DNA of 64,000 nt. Origin: Spartobacteria bacterium (GTDB lineage: Bacteria > Verrucomicrobiota > Verrucomicrobiia > Chthoniobacterales > UBA10450). Location of the stretch: contig PMTM01000003.1 in NCBI GenBank assembly GCA_003167365.1, positions 159,645 through 223,644 on the forward strand, given 5' to 3'. The translations under genes were made by a program, and so were the position numbers. This document shows positions 40,711-49,600 of the stretch, piece after piece. A model generated the notes under the pieces. It saw only the letters and a list, made by a program, of their open reading frames with translations, did no database searches and had not been told where the DNA came from. Each line of letters starts with the position of its first letter. Within the stretch, counting starts at the first letter, position 1.

Positions 40711-41622
40711 ATGACCAAGCTGATCACGCGAATCGCGCCGGATGTCGGTTGGTTGCCGATAAGTTTTGCCAACATTTATTTCATCGGGCGGCCGGGTGGC
40801 AAATGGATACTGGTGGATGCCGGTTTGCCAGGTCGCGCGAACGAAATCGTGGAAGCGGCCGAAGCTCGCTTCGGCGCAGGCTCTCGGCCGGACGGAATTA
40901 TCCTCACCCACGGCCATGCCGATCACGTTGGTTCCGCGCTGGCTTTGGCGGAAAAGTGGGACGTGTTTGTTTACGCGCATCGGTTGGAAATGCCGTATCT
41001 CACGGGCAAATCTCCTTATCCGCCAGCCGACCCAACCGTTGGCGGGGCGATCGCTTTTCTTTCCCGTTTCTTCCCGACCCACTCCCACAATTTGGGCGAG
41101 CATCTGCATCCACTTCAACCCGGGAAAGTTCCCGGCATGACGGGCTGGAGATGGATCGCTACGCCGGGACATTCTCCAGGTCACATCTCGTTGTTCCGGT
41201 CTTCCGATCGCGTGCTGCTGGCGGGCGATGCGTTTGCGACCATGAATATGGATTCGTGGAGCGGTCTGCTTACCGGCAGGCAAACACTGGCGCGCGCAGC
41301 TTCGCCGTTCAATATAGATTGGCAGGCGACGCATTCATCGGTCCAAGAGTTAGCCAGCCTGCGACCGAATGTTGTGGGGTGCGGACATGGCATTCCGATG
41401 CGCGACGCGGACTTGCCTGAGCGAGTAGAAGCGTTCGCGGAAAAATTCCGTGCGCCTAGGCACGGACGTTATGTTCGGCGTCCTGCCAGGACGGACAAGA
41501 ATGGAATCGTCGATCTTCCACCAGCGCCATTCGATCCGGTGCCGTTGGCAACGGCCGCTTCGCTGGTCTTAGTTGGTATCGCTCTGGGCGCCGGTTATCT
41601 CGACAACGAGAAGCGGCGCTGA
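40711..41622 (+). CDS. metallo-beta-lactamase-fold hydrolase with C-terminal membrane segment
   Basis: 303 residues from the ATG at 40711; an open frame reaching into the tRNA is ignored. Metal ligands are complete: ILTHGHADHVGS (HxHxDH), TPGHSPGHIS, LLAGDAF and GCGHGIPM, the glyoxalase II-type set. The opening strands read SFANIYFIGRPGGKWILVDAGLPG. Residues about 280-297 (ATAASLVLVGIALGAGYL) form a C-terminal membrane helix, so the enzyme may be tail-anchored. The substrate is unknown. With only 8 bp to tRNA-Gly it is probably co-transcribed with it. Confidence 0.92.
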   Translation: MTKLITRIAPDVGWLPISFANIYFIGRPGGKWILVDAGLPGRANEIVEAAEARFGAGSRPDGIILTHGHADHVGSALALAEKWDVFVYAHRLEMPYLTGKSPYPPADPTVGGAIAFLSRFFPTHSHNLGEHLHPLQPGKVPGMTGWRWIATPGHSPGHISLFRSSDRVLLAGDAFATMNMDSWSGLLTGRQTLARAASPFNIDWQATHSSVQELASLRPNVVGCGHGIPMRDADLPERVEAFAEKFRAPRHGRYVRRPARTDKNGIVDLPPAPFDPVPLATAASLVLVGIALGAGYLDNEKRR

Positions 41623-41657
41623 ACTGCAGACACGGCAGAAAAATCCCGAGCTCTTTA

Positions 41658-42434
41658 TCAAAAGTTCGGTGGCGATCCAGTTCTGATCGGCGGTGGCGTC
41701 GGCCTGACCGCGCCGGCTTGGTCGAGCGTGTCGATGTTGGTTGGATCGGTAAAACCACCGGGCGGCGGCGATGTCTTTTGATCTTCTATATCGATTAAGA
41801 TGAGATCCAGCTCGGGGAGTTTCCCAGAAAAACCGCTGACCAATTTTCCTTGCAGCAACTTGGAAAGATCGACATTCAAAATGTCCGGACATCTTGTCGG
41901 ATGCAGCGGCCACACGACCATTTGTCCCGTGTGCAGTTCGCATGGCTCGGTCGGAATTCCTGCGAACGAAATTTTTCCCTTACCATGAAGGACAATAAAT
42001 TTATTCCACCCCTTGGCGTGGTGCTCGAACATGGCGGTAAAACCGGTAACCGCCGCAGTGGCGGCGCCGACCTTCACTTTGGTTGTGCCCGATTCCTTGG
42101 GCACAGATATTAACATTGCGCCGCTGGCGAGATCAAAATCCTTTCCGCCTTCCCTGAAGCTAAAAATGCTGTTCGCACCGAGCCGGGTCAGGGTTTGATC
42201 GGTAAAGGTAAGTTCTGTCCGCGAATCAATGCCGGTCCGGACTGCCGTTCCCGTGCTCACAGAATCATTTACCGACGCCGGACGCGGTGATGCGCCTGAA
42301 GGAAGTAAATGCACGTCCTTAATAATTTGGGTCACACGTGCTTCCTTTTTTTGCACGGCAAACGCGAAGTGCGTGATCGTGGCGAAAATGACCAGAGAGG
42401 CCAGAACTGCAAAGAGGTGAAACAATTTTTTCAT
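41658..42434 (-). CDS. FecR-domain secreted protein (small, operon gene 5)
   Basis: 258 residues. A signal peptide (about 1-26) is followed by a FecR-like domain (about 33-200): VNDSVSTGTAVRTGIDSRTE, LTFTDQTLTRLGANSIFSF, GAMLISVPKESGTTKVKVGA, AVTGFTAMFEHH, GKGKISFAG and HTGQMVVWPL. A conserved end follows (FTDPTNIDTLDQAGAV) with a Pro-rich tail. Unlike classical FecR there is no N-terminal cytoplasmic anti-sigma domain and no sigma gene nearby, so it is not a FecI/FecR regulator. It is 29 bp downstream of the giant protein gene. Role unknown; see the five-gene operon. Confidence 0.88.
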   Translation of the reverse strand: MKKLFHLFAVLASLVIFATITHFAFAVQKKEARVTQIIKDVHLLPSGASPRPASVNDSVSTGTAVRTGIDSRTELTFTDQTLTRLGANSIFSFREGGKDFDLASGAMLISVPKESGTTKVKVGAATAAVTGFTAMFEHHAKGWNKFIVLHGKGKISFAGIPTEPCELHTGQMVVWPLHPTRCPDILNVDLSKLLQGKLVSGFSGKLPELDLILIDIEDQKTSPPPGGFTDPTNIDTLDQAGAVRPTPPPIRTGSPPNF

Positions 42435-42463
42435 AATCGAGTGAGATTGATGTCGATCTTGTC

Positions 42464-45400
42464 CTAAGGGCCGCCCGGCGGACCGAGCGGCGGGGCGGCA
42501 GAGAGTGGCTGCGGATTATTTGCGCCCAGTCCGCCAAATGTGCCAGTGGTTGAATTATTACCGCCAAAGCCGCTGTAATTCGCATTTTTGGCGAAAACAT
42601 CGGCGATGTGTCCGGTGATGTTGACCGTGACAATGTTATTAATGGTAACTGAATTTGCCGCGATGATGTTCGCAGTGCCGCCATTGAGCGTGCAGCTGGC
42701 GATGAAATTGATCTGGCCGTTGCTGCCGGGAGCGTAGAGTTTCAAAACGGTGTTGGCGTTGATCAAACCGCCGCCGATGCTCAGTGAGCCGTTATCGCCC
42801 AGCGCAGCAATCTTGATGATATCAGCCCTCATGTTTGAATTGTTGATGTTAATCGATCCGTTGTCTCCCATGTGGCGGACGTCGATGGCGCCGCCGTCGG
42901 CCTCGATTATTCCGACATTGCTGCCACTGATGTTGATTTGGCTGTTGTTGCCAGTCGGAGCGCTGGCCAAGATGGTGATGGTTCCTCCGGGACCGGGAGC
43001 GACGCTGTCGAGGAGCGATAACAACTGGGCGGTGTTAGTGATAGTAATCGCGACGCCAGTGGTGGCGCCGCTGCTCAGGTTGATATTCCCACCGGTGGTG
43101 CTGGAGCGACGATTAGAGGCACCAACTGGATCACTCGACGAAACTTGAATGGTTGAATTCTGAATCGTTAGCTGGTCTCCTGAATTCAGGGAAACGGTCC
43201 CACCAGCTCCGCTCGGTTCAGCGGTCGGGTCAATGATACCGGTCGTGGCACTGATCGTCGTTCCATTGAGACTGATATTACCAACGGTGTTGACCGTGAA
43301 ATTTCCTCCGCCGCCGGCTGGATTTCCAAGACCACTCGAGTCCTCGCCGTTGAAGTTGGCGCCGTTAATTCCTGCAGCGGAAAACGTCTGACTCTCCGCG
43401 TTGATCGTGAGCAATCCTCCATTGCTGGCGGTGCCGAAGTGAATCCCACTAAAATCAATCCCCTTGGGCGATTGGATGGTCATTACATCGAAGATGTGCT
43501 GCAACGCGGCCCCGCTGGGCCCTACGAATGGTGTGATGCCACCGCTACCAGCGATCAAGGTCGTGTTCGACGGGGGAACGGAATTGGGATTTATGTTCTG
43601 CACCTCGATGTGGCCCGCCGTGATGTTTCCGCCAGCCGTAACGCTCGGCGAAAGCAACGTGTTCGTGACACTGATAATGTTTCCAGCGAAGATCGAATCA
43701 AAACCGGTCAAGTCGCCGGCGGAGGTGATATCGCCACTGGCAAAAATCGAATTGGCCACCAAATCGCCACTAGAATGGACGCTGCCGCCTGTGGAATCAA
43801 CGATGTCACCGCCAACGATTGAATTAACGACGATGTCGCCGGTAGACGTGAACTCCATCGAGTTGCTGGCTTGAAGAAAGGTCGTTTCCGGGGCCTGTAT
43901 GCCACCGGCACCAATTGCGAACTGAATCGGAGCCAGATCCTTGAATGCGATCGTGGTCCCACCCGCGTCAGCGGTAAAGCTTACTGCATTAGCCATGACC
44001 GTGAGCGAGTCAGCATTTGAGAAGACGCTTTGATCGTTCCGAATGTCGAGATTTGCGGTCGCGCCGGCTTGCAGAAACACGTTGGTCGTCGCGCCCACGC
44101 CGACAGCAAAATCAGCGGTAGTGAAATTGACGTTATTACCGGCGGTGATGGAGATGTTTTGCGCTACGACGTGTCCGGTGCCGGCAAGAAAGTCCACGCC
44201 GGCATCCGAACGGAAGGTGGTTACATTTTCTGCAGCATTGATTTGAACCGATCCTTCCGCATTCAGTTGGACGCTGGTGACTCCGGTGATTGGAGAAGCA
44301 AGAGTCAGGTTCGAAGTCGCGCCCCGCGCGTAAAAAATAAGAAATGGAATATTCGAGAAGCTGATACCAGCGGTGAGATTGATCGAGCCGTTCTGGGTGA
44401 AGAGTGCGAGCGTATCGAGACCGGTGAAAGTGAGCGTGCCACCCGGCGGAGCCGAAGTAAGATCGCCAATACTGATGAGCGCAAGTTTTGTCGCTCCGCC
44501 TGGCGGAATCGTGATAGTTGCGTTCCCCGTTAATTGCAGGTTTGTGAACTTGAATACCGCCAGGGGCAGGTTGATCGACTGTACAAATTGTTCGCTAAAA
44601 CCGCTGTTTGCATCAAACGCAGAGGACGATCCAAACATGTAATCGCCCGGAGCTCCATCAAGTGCCCCTCCTCGATAGAATTTCCCTACACTGGTAATGC
44701 CATTGGTCGTGATCGTTGGCGCCGTGACAAAGTGTGTCGTGTTATTGATAATGTAGGGGTCCGGCGAAGTAATCGTGTTGAGTGGACCGACTTCAATTGG
44801 TTGAAAACCGACGCCCAGATTGCGAACCGCATTCGTTTTTTGATCGATGGTGTCGAGCGACGTCGGGTCGACGAGCGTGACAAGTGTTCCCCGTCCAACA
44901 ATAACCAGATTTGTGTCTATGAGATCGCCATCGACCTTCTGGTCATGTTGGTGCTTAATTTCGTCCGCGATCAACGGTGTGCTTCCGAGCGGCGGAAAAT
45001 CAGTAATGAGCACACAGGTTTTCATCAGCCGGTCAAGATCGACATCCACCGGATCGGGCAACCGCTTGGCATCCGGTTTCACGACGAGCATCTGGCCGGG
45101 TTTAATCAGCACCGATTCACCCAACCGGCCTTTCATATACAGGCGCGCGGTGCCTTCAAGACTGATAAACTTGATGTAAGCTTTCGGATGATATTCCAGT
45201 AGAACGGTCGTGCCGGTGATCGCGGCCGTGACCGCGGCAGTACGAACGGTCGCGCCGCCAGCGTCTTTCGGCACGCGCAAAAGCATGGCGCCGCCGCCGA
45301 GATCGAGCCGGCGTGTTCCTTCGTTGAAACTGAACAGCGTATTGGCCCCAAGCCGTGCCAGCGTCTGATCGCTAAACGTGAGCTCGGTCCGAGAGTCTTC

Positions 45401-45625
45401 GCCCGTCCGCACGGCCGTACCATCACGGACGTTGTCGTTAATAACAGCGGCTCTGGATGCGGCCTGCCCTGGGAGCAGATTTACGTCTTTCACAATCTGC
45501 GTGATCTGCGCCTCTTTTAGCTGGGCCGCAGTTGCTGATTGAGCTGAAACAAGCGCAAGCAAAACGAGAAACACAACCGAGAATGTTAGTTTCGGTTGTG
45601 AAATGTCGCGAAGCGCCGTTCGCAT
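42464..45625 (-). CDS. giant FecR-domain surface protein A (operon gene 4)
   Basis: 1,053 residues from the ATG at 45625, after which VFLVLLALVSAQSATAA gives a good signal peptide; upstream frame to 45745 lies in the barrel gene. Residues about 35-200 are a FecR-like domain (GTAVRTGEDSRTELTFSDQT, RLGANTLFSF, MLLRVPKDAGGATVRTA, TGTTVLLEYH, LIKPGQMLVVK). A shared linker follows (DLIDTNLVIVGRGTLVTLVDP). From about 300 to 980 a filamentous-haemagglutinin-like beta-helix is expected, with many short strands (NITAGHIEVQNINPN, GGNFTVNTVGNISLNGTTIS). The last 75 residues contain NYSGFGGNNSTTGTFGG, matching the end of protein B. No barrel and no PEP-CTERM are present. It starts 5 bp after the barrel gene stops. 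Confidence 0.85.
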   Translation of the reverse strand: MRTALRDISQPKLTFSVVFLVLLALVSAQSATAAQLKEAQITQIVKDVNLLPGQAASRAAVINDNVRDGTAVRTGEDSRTELTFSDQTLARLGANTLFSFNEGTRRLDLGGGAMLLRVPKDAGGATVRTAAVTAAITGTTVLLEYHPKAYIKFISLEGTARLYMKGRLGESVLIKPGQMLVVKPDAKRLPDPVDVDLDRLMKTCVLITDFPPLGSTPLIADEIKHQHDQKVDGDLIDTNLVIVGRGTLVTLVDPTSLDTIDQKTNAVRNLGVGFQPIEVGPLNTITSPDPYIINNTTHFVTAPTITTNGITSVGKFYRGGALDGAPGDYMFGSSSAFDANSGFSEQFVQSINLPLAVFKFTNLQLTGNATITIPPGGATKLALISIGDLTSAPPGGTLTFTGLDTLALFTQNGSINLTAGISFSNIPFLIFYARGATSNLTLASPITGVTSVQLNAEGSVQINAAENVTTFRSDAGVDFLAGTGHVVAQNISITAGNNVNFTTADFAVGVGATTNVFLQAGATANLDIRNDQSVFSNADSLTVMANAVSFTADAGGTTIAFKDLAPIQFAIGAGGIQAPETTFLQASNSMEFTSTGDIVVNSIVGGDIVDSTGGSVHSSGDLVANSIFASGDITSAGDLTGFDSIFAGNIISVTNTLLSPSVTAGGNITAGHIEVQNINPNSVPPSNTTLIAGSGGITPFVGPSGAALQHIFDVMTIQSPKGIDFSGIHFGTASNGGLLTINAESQTFSAAGINGANFNGEDSSGLGNPAGGGGNFTVNTVGNISLNGTTISATTGIIDPTAEPSGAGGTVSLNSGDQLTIQNSTIQVSSSDPVGASNRRSSTTGGNINLSSGATTGVAITITNTAQLLSLLDSVAPGPGGTITILASAPTGNNSQINISGSNVGIIEADGGAIDVRHMGDNGSININNSNMRADIIKIAALGDNGSLSIGGGLINANTVLKLYAPGSNGQINFIASCTLNGGTANIIAANSVTINNIVTVNITGHIADVFAKNANYSGFGGNNSTTGTFGGLGANNPQPLSAAPPLGPPGGP

Positions 45626-45630
45626 ATTGG

Positions 45631-46635
45631 CTAGAACTTGACCGCTAATGACACCGCGCCGCCCACGTTGGCGACGTCGTAATCGAAAACGCTGTGGTTG
45701 GACTGAGTTTTGGCGAAACTGCTGATCACGCTCGCCGTACACCATTTCGTCAGGCGATAAGATGCGGTCAGGGCCAGAATTTCGCTAACGTCGACTCGAT
45801 CGCCCTCTACATAATCATGCACCATCACCCGGCCAACGGCGTCAATGGATAATGCACGCGTGAAATTTACGCCGTATCCGAGATAAGCGTCGTATTCGTG
45901 CCGTCTCGGGCCATCGGGTTCTCCCGCTAAACTAACACTTACGTCCGTCCCCAACGCGACGCGCTGCGCCCGTCCGATCTGGAATGGAAGCTCGGCATTG
46001 AAGTTCAAAGAGTGATTCTCAAACAATGCATCAAACGAATCCTTGGTGGTGAGCCGGTTGTAATCGTAGAACACATGCAGAATCAGATTATGAAACTGTG
46101 GGAGCAAATATGTCACGCCGGCTTCGAGATCAAAGGCACCGAAATCAAAACTACCGTATTTGTTGTAGTAAAAAAGTTGGTCCTGAACCGACAGGTGGCC
46201 GTAAAATGTCTTCGTAATCTGGGGATCGTAAGAGAGGCCAACAACCGGCGCCGCGATGACGTCCCCGCGTTCACCGCTGTTCACCAGCGCGACGTTCGAT
46301 GTATAATAGATTGGTGTGGCGAACGAAATTGTGAATGGTTGATATTCGTCCTGGCGCTTAAGGATTTCCTGAACCCCAAGGTCCGGGTCGTTTGGACTGG
46401 CCGCGGCGTGGCCGTCATCGACTCCGTTAACCGATACCTGCGGACCGGTCGGAAATTGATTCTGATTGCCTAACAACTGCGCTCGATCGACATCTTGACT
46501 AGTTTGTGCAACACCGGACGTGGCGAAACAAGCGAACGCGATCGTGCCGCAAAGTGCGCCGAGAAGGCGAGAACGATCAGAGAGAGAGAGAGAGATCATG
46601 GAAGCGGATTTCTTTGTTGGAGTCAGGAAATTCAT
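45631..46635 (-). CDS. outer-membrane beta-barrel protein of the FecR operon (operon gene 3)
   Basis: 334 residues. A signal peptide ends near SGVAQ after LLGALCGTIAFACFAT. The mature protein alternates amphipathic strands and turns (FTISFATPIYYTSNVALVNS, YGHLSVQDQLFYYNKYGSFD, LTASYRLTKWCTASVISSFA) and ends VSLAVKF with a terminal Phe. It fits a barrel of 12-14 strands. No POTRA domain or FhaC-type motif is seen, so it is not a standard two-partner secretion pore. An (AG)8 tract lies just after the second possible start (46599). Slippage there would switch translation if initiation is at 46599 or 46635. It lies 22 bp after giant protein B and 5 bp before giant protein A. Confidence 0.85.
   Translation of the reverse strand: MNFLTPTKKSASMISLSLSDRSRLLGALCGTIAFACFATSGVAQTSQDVDRAQLLGNQNQFPTGPQVSVNGVDDGHAAASPNDPDLGVQEILKRQDEYQPFTISFATPIYYTSNVALVNSGERGDVIAAPVVGLSYDPQITKTFYGHLSVQDQLFYYNKYGSFDFGAFDLEAGVTYLLPQFHNLILHVFYDYNRLTTKDSFDALFENHSLNFNAELPFQIGRAQRVALGTDVSVSLAGEPDGPRRHEYDAYLGYGVNFTRALSIDAVGRVMVHDYVEGDRVDVSEILALTASYRLTKWCTASVISSFAKTQSNHSVFDYDVANVGGAVSLAVKF
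46579..46594. repeat. (AG)8 dinucleotide tract in the 5' coding region of the barrel gene
   Basis: Eight uninterrupted AG units (CT on the coding strand) encode the SLSLS segment ahead of the hydrophobic part of the signal peptide. Adding or removing one unit would shift the frame after about 20 codons. Confidence 0.9.
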
Positions 46636-46657
46636 GGGTCGTCAAGCAATTAATCAA

Positions 46658-49600
46658 TTAAAAGGGCGGCGGCGTCCCACTTGGGACAGTAGTTGCACCA
46701 CTCCCGCTGAATATGCCGGTGGTCGAATTGTTTCCGCCGGAGCCGGTATAATTCGGGTGGCTCGTGTAAACAGTGGCAGCCGGCCCACCGACTGTCACAA
46801 CGACACTATTAAAGATGGTAACGCTATTGCCCGCGATAATCTTGGTCGAGGCGCCGCTGAGCGTCACGTCGGCGATGAAATTCACCGAACCGTTGCTGCC
46901 GGTCGCATAAAGTTTCAACATGGTATCGGCGTTGATTGTGCCACCGCCTATATTAAGAGTGCCGTTGTCGCCGAAAGCGCCGACTTTTACCACATCAGCC
47001 CGAATGTTTGCGTTATTGATGTTGATCGTCCCGCTATCGCCATTGTGTTCGATGTCCACTGTCCCTCCACTACCGTCGGCCTCTATTAGTCCGTTACTGT
47101 TGTCGATATTGATGCTGCTGCTGTTGCCACTATTATTCGACGCGCTCGCCAAAATTGTAATCTTGCCCCCGGGCCCAGGAGCGGCGGCGCTAAGCAAGGA
47201 GAGCAATTGCGCGCTGCTGCCAACATTGATGGCGACTCCAGACGTCTTGCCGCTGGTGAGTTTAATATTTCCGCCGCTCGCGCTTTGCCGGAACGGCGCA
47301 ATCGTGCTGGCCGGTTCAGCCGAGGAAACTTCGATGCGATTGTTCACTGTAACCGTATCGCCCGACGAATTAAGATCGACCGTCCCTCCGAATCCCGCTG
47401 GGGTCGCATAGGGAACAGGTTGGAAGTATCCGCTGGTGGCTTCGATATCGGAATTAACCACGATTGTTCCGGTTGTGTTGACTGTCAGATTTCCGCCGTC
47501 GCCAGGCAGGGTTGGCGTAGTGCCGTTAGAAAATCCATTCTGGTCCGCGCCGTTAAAATTCACCGGTCCAATGCCGGTGCTTGGATCAAAGGAAAGGGAA
47601 TTCGCATTGATCGTGAGCAATCCGCCGGACGACAGGCCTGCGATACCGTCGAATTGATTGCCGCTGAAATCGATTCCATTGGGCGAAACAATGGAATCGA
47701 CGGTGTAGATGTGCGGGGCCGCTGCGCCCTGCGGGAACCCCGGGGCGGTACTGAAGATCGAAGGATTTATTCCATTGGCAACGCGCAGCACGCCGGTCGG
47801 TGATGTAATATACTGCACACTGGTGTTGCCTGCGGTGATATCTCCGCCAGCCATGAGCGACGTCGCGGAAATGGATTGTCCCGCTGTGATTGTCGTGCCA
47901 GCTGTGATCGCACCGCCTATAATACCGCCCCCCACATTGAGAGATGTGCCAGCGGTGATATCGCCCTCCCAAAGATTGCCGGTGATAGAGATCGCTCCCG
48001 CCGCATTCACGTTTCCGCGGGCGAAGCCGTCAGTGAACGTGATCGAGTTCGCGGTAATATCTCCTCCGGACATCAGGTTGAGTCCCGCGCCGGAGTAATT
48101 GACGTCGGTGAATTGCGCGTTAATTCCGCCGGCGCCGGCTGTGAAAGTGGTATCGCCGGAGAGCGGGAGGGTGAGCGTCGCAGGAACGTCGGAGTTTCCC
48201 CCGGTGAAGTTAATCGCGTTGCCCGCCGTCGCGTTCAGCGCGAAAGAATACGCGAAACTCGTATTCGCAGCATTAATCGTAATATCATGCGCGACGTTCC
48301 AGGTGCCGCCAAAAATATTGATCGCGGTGGCATTGTTAGGCCCGATGGTAAGATCGCCACTGCCATTGATATTGAACGTGGCTGCTTGCACAGTGCCGCC
48401 ATCGATCGTGATCGTGGGAGTCGAACCACCGGGATCATCTTGATCGAGAGTAACGGTCCCGAAATCAGCCCGCACCAGGCCGTTCAACACGATGTCCGCT
48501 CCCAGGGTGGACAGCGTAATCGAGCCAGGCGTGCCATTGGCATTGAGGGCATTAAAATTCAGAAAAGAGAGCAACTGTCCGCCACTGGAAATGGTGATTC
48601 CTGTGCCGGTAGACAGATTGCTTTGCAAATCAATGTTCCCCCCGCTTGCGCTTGCGCGTCCGGCGGTGCCGTTCTGATCCAACCTTTGATCGTCATTGGA
48701 AACCTGGACGGTGCCGTCCACCGTAATGGCGCCGCCAATGGAGGTAATGTTCACCGTCCCGCCGTTGCCGGCGTACTGCGAGGTATCGTCGGAAACTATT
48801 CCCGTGCTCGCCGAAATTCCAATGCCATTCGCACCATTGTTAACCACCACATCGCCCGCCGACACGATGTCGATCTTCCCGCCATTGCCGCCGCCGAACG
48901 GACCGCTGGCGTTGTAGGCTCCGCCGTTGGCCGAAATCGAATCCAGATTTTGCCCATCGCCAATCGTTAGGCCCGCAGCCGTAATCGTTAGGGTAATATT
49001 TCCGCCGTTACCCGGATTTGAGTCAGCGAAATTCGGATTCGCATCGCCACCGTCGGAAGAAAGAACCGCATATGCGGGCCCGGTACTCGAAATCGCGCCT
49101 ACCGTCATCGTGAAGTCGTTGTAGGTGATGCCATCATCACCGGTGAATCCTCCGTTGTTGGGCGTTATGTGCGGAACATTGTCCAAGGTCAGCGTTCCAC
49201 CCGCGATGAGATGATTAACGATCACTCCGATGCCAGAGAGAGAACCGCTGGCATTATTGATAAAAATATCCGTCCCGGCCTGAAGCGTCCCGGTGATCAC
49301 TCCGGGCGTTCTAATAAATCCGCCAGCCGATACGATCACTGGATCTCCCGGCGTAAAGATTCCCCCTTCCGCATCAATGTTTCCGCCCGCCGTGATATTG
49401 CCGAACGTTCCAGGCGGATTTTGACCGAGCTGCAACGCTGCCGCGGTGGTAATGTTGCCTTGGGTAGCAATGATGGAACCGCCAAACGCTTCGATTCCAT
49501 CATCCACATCGATCGATCCAGTATCGGCTAGAATGCTCCCTGCCTGCAATCCTCCGCCGATCGTGATGCTGTCGCCAACATGTATCGTTCCGGTAAAAAC

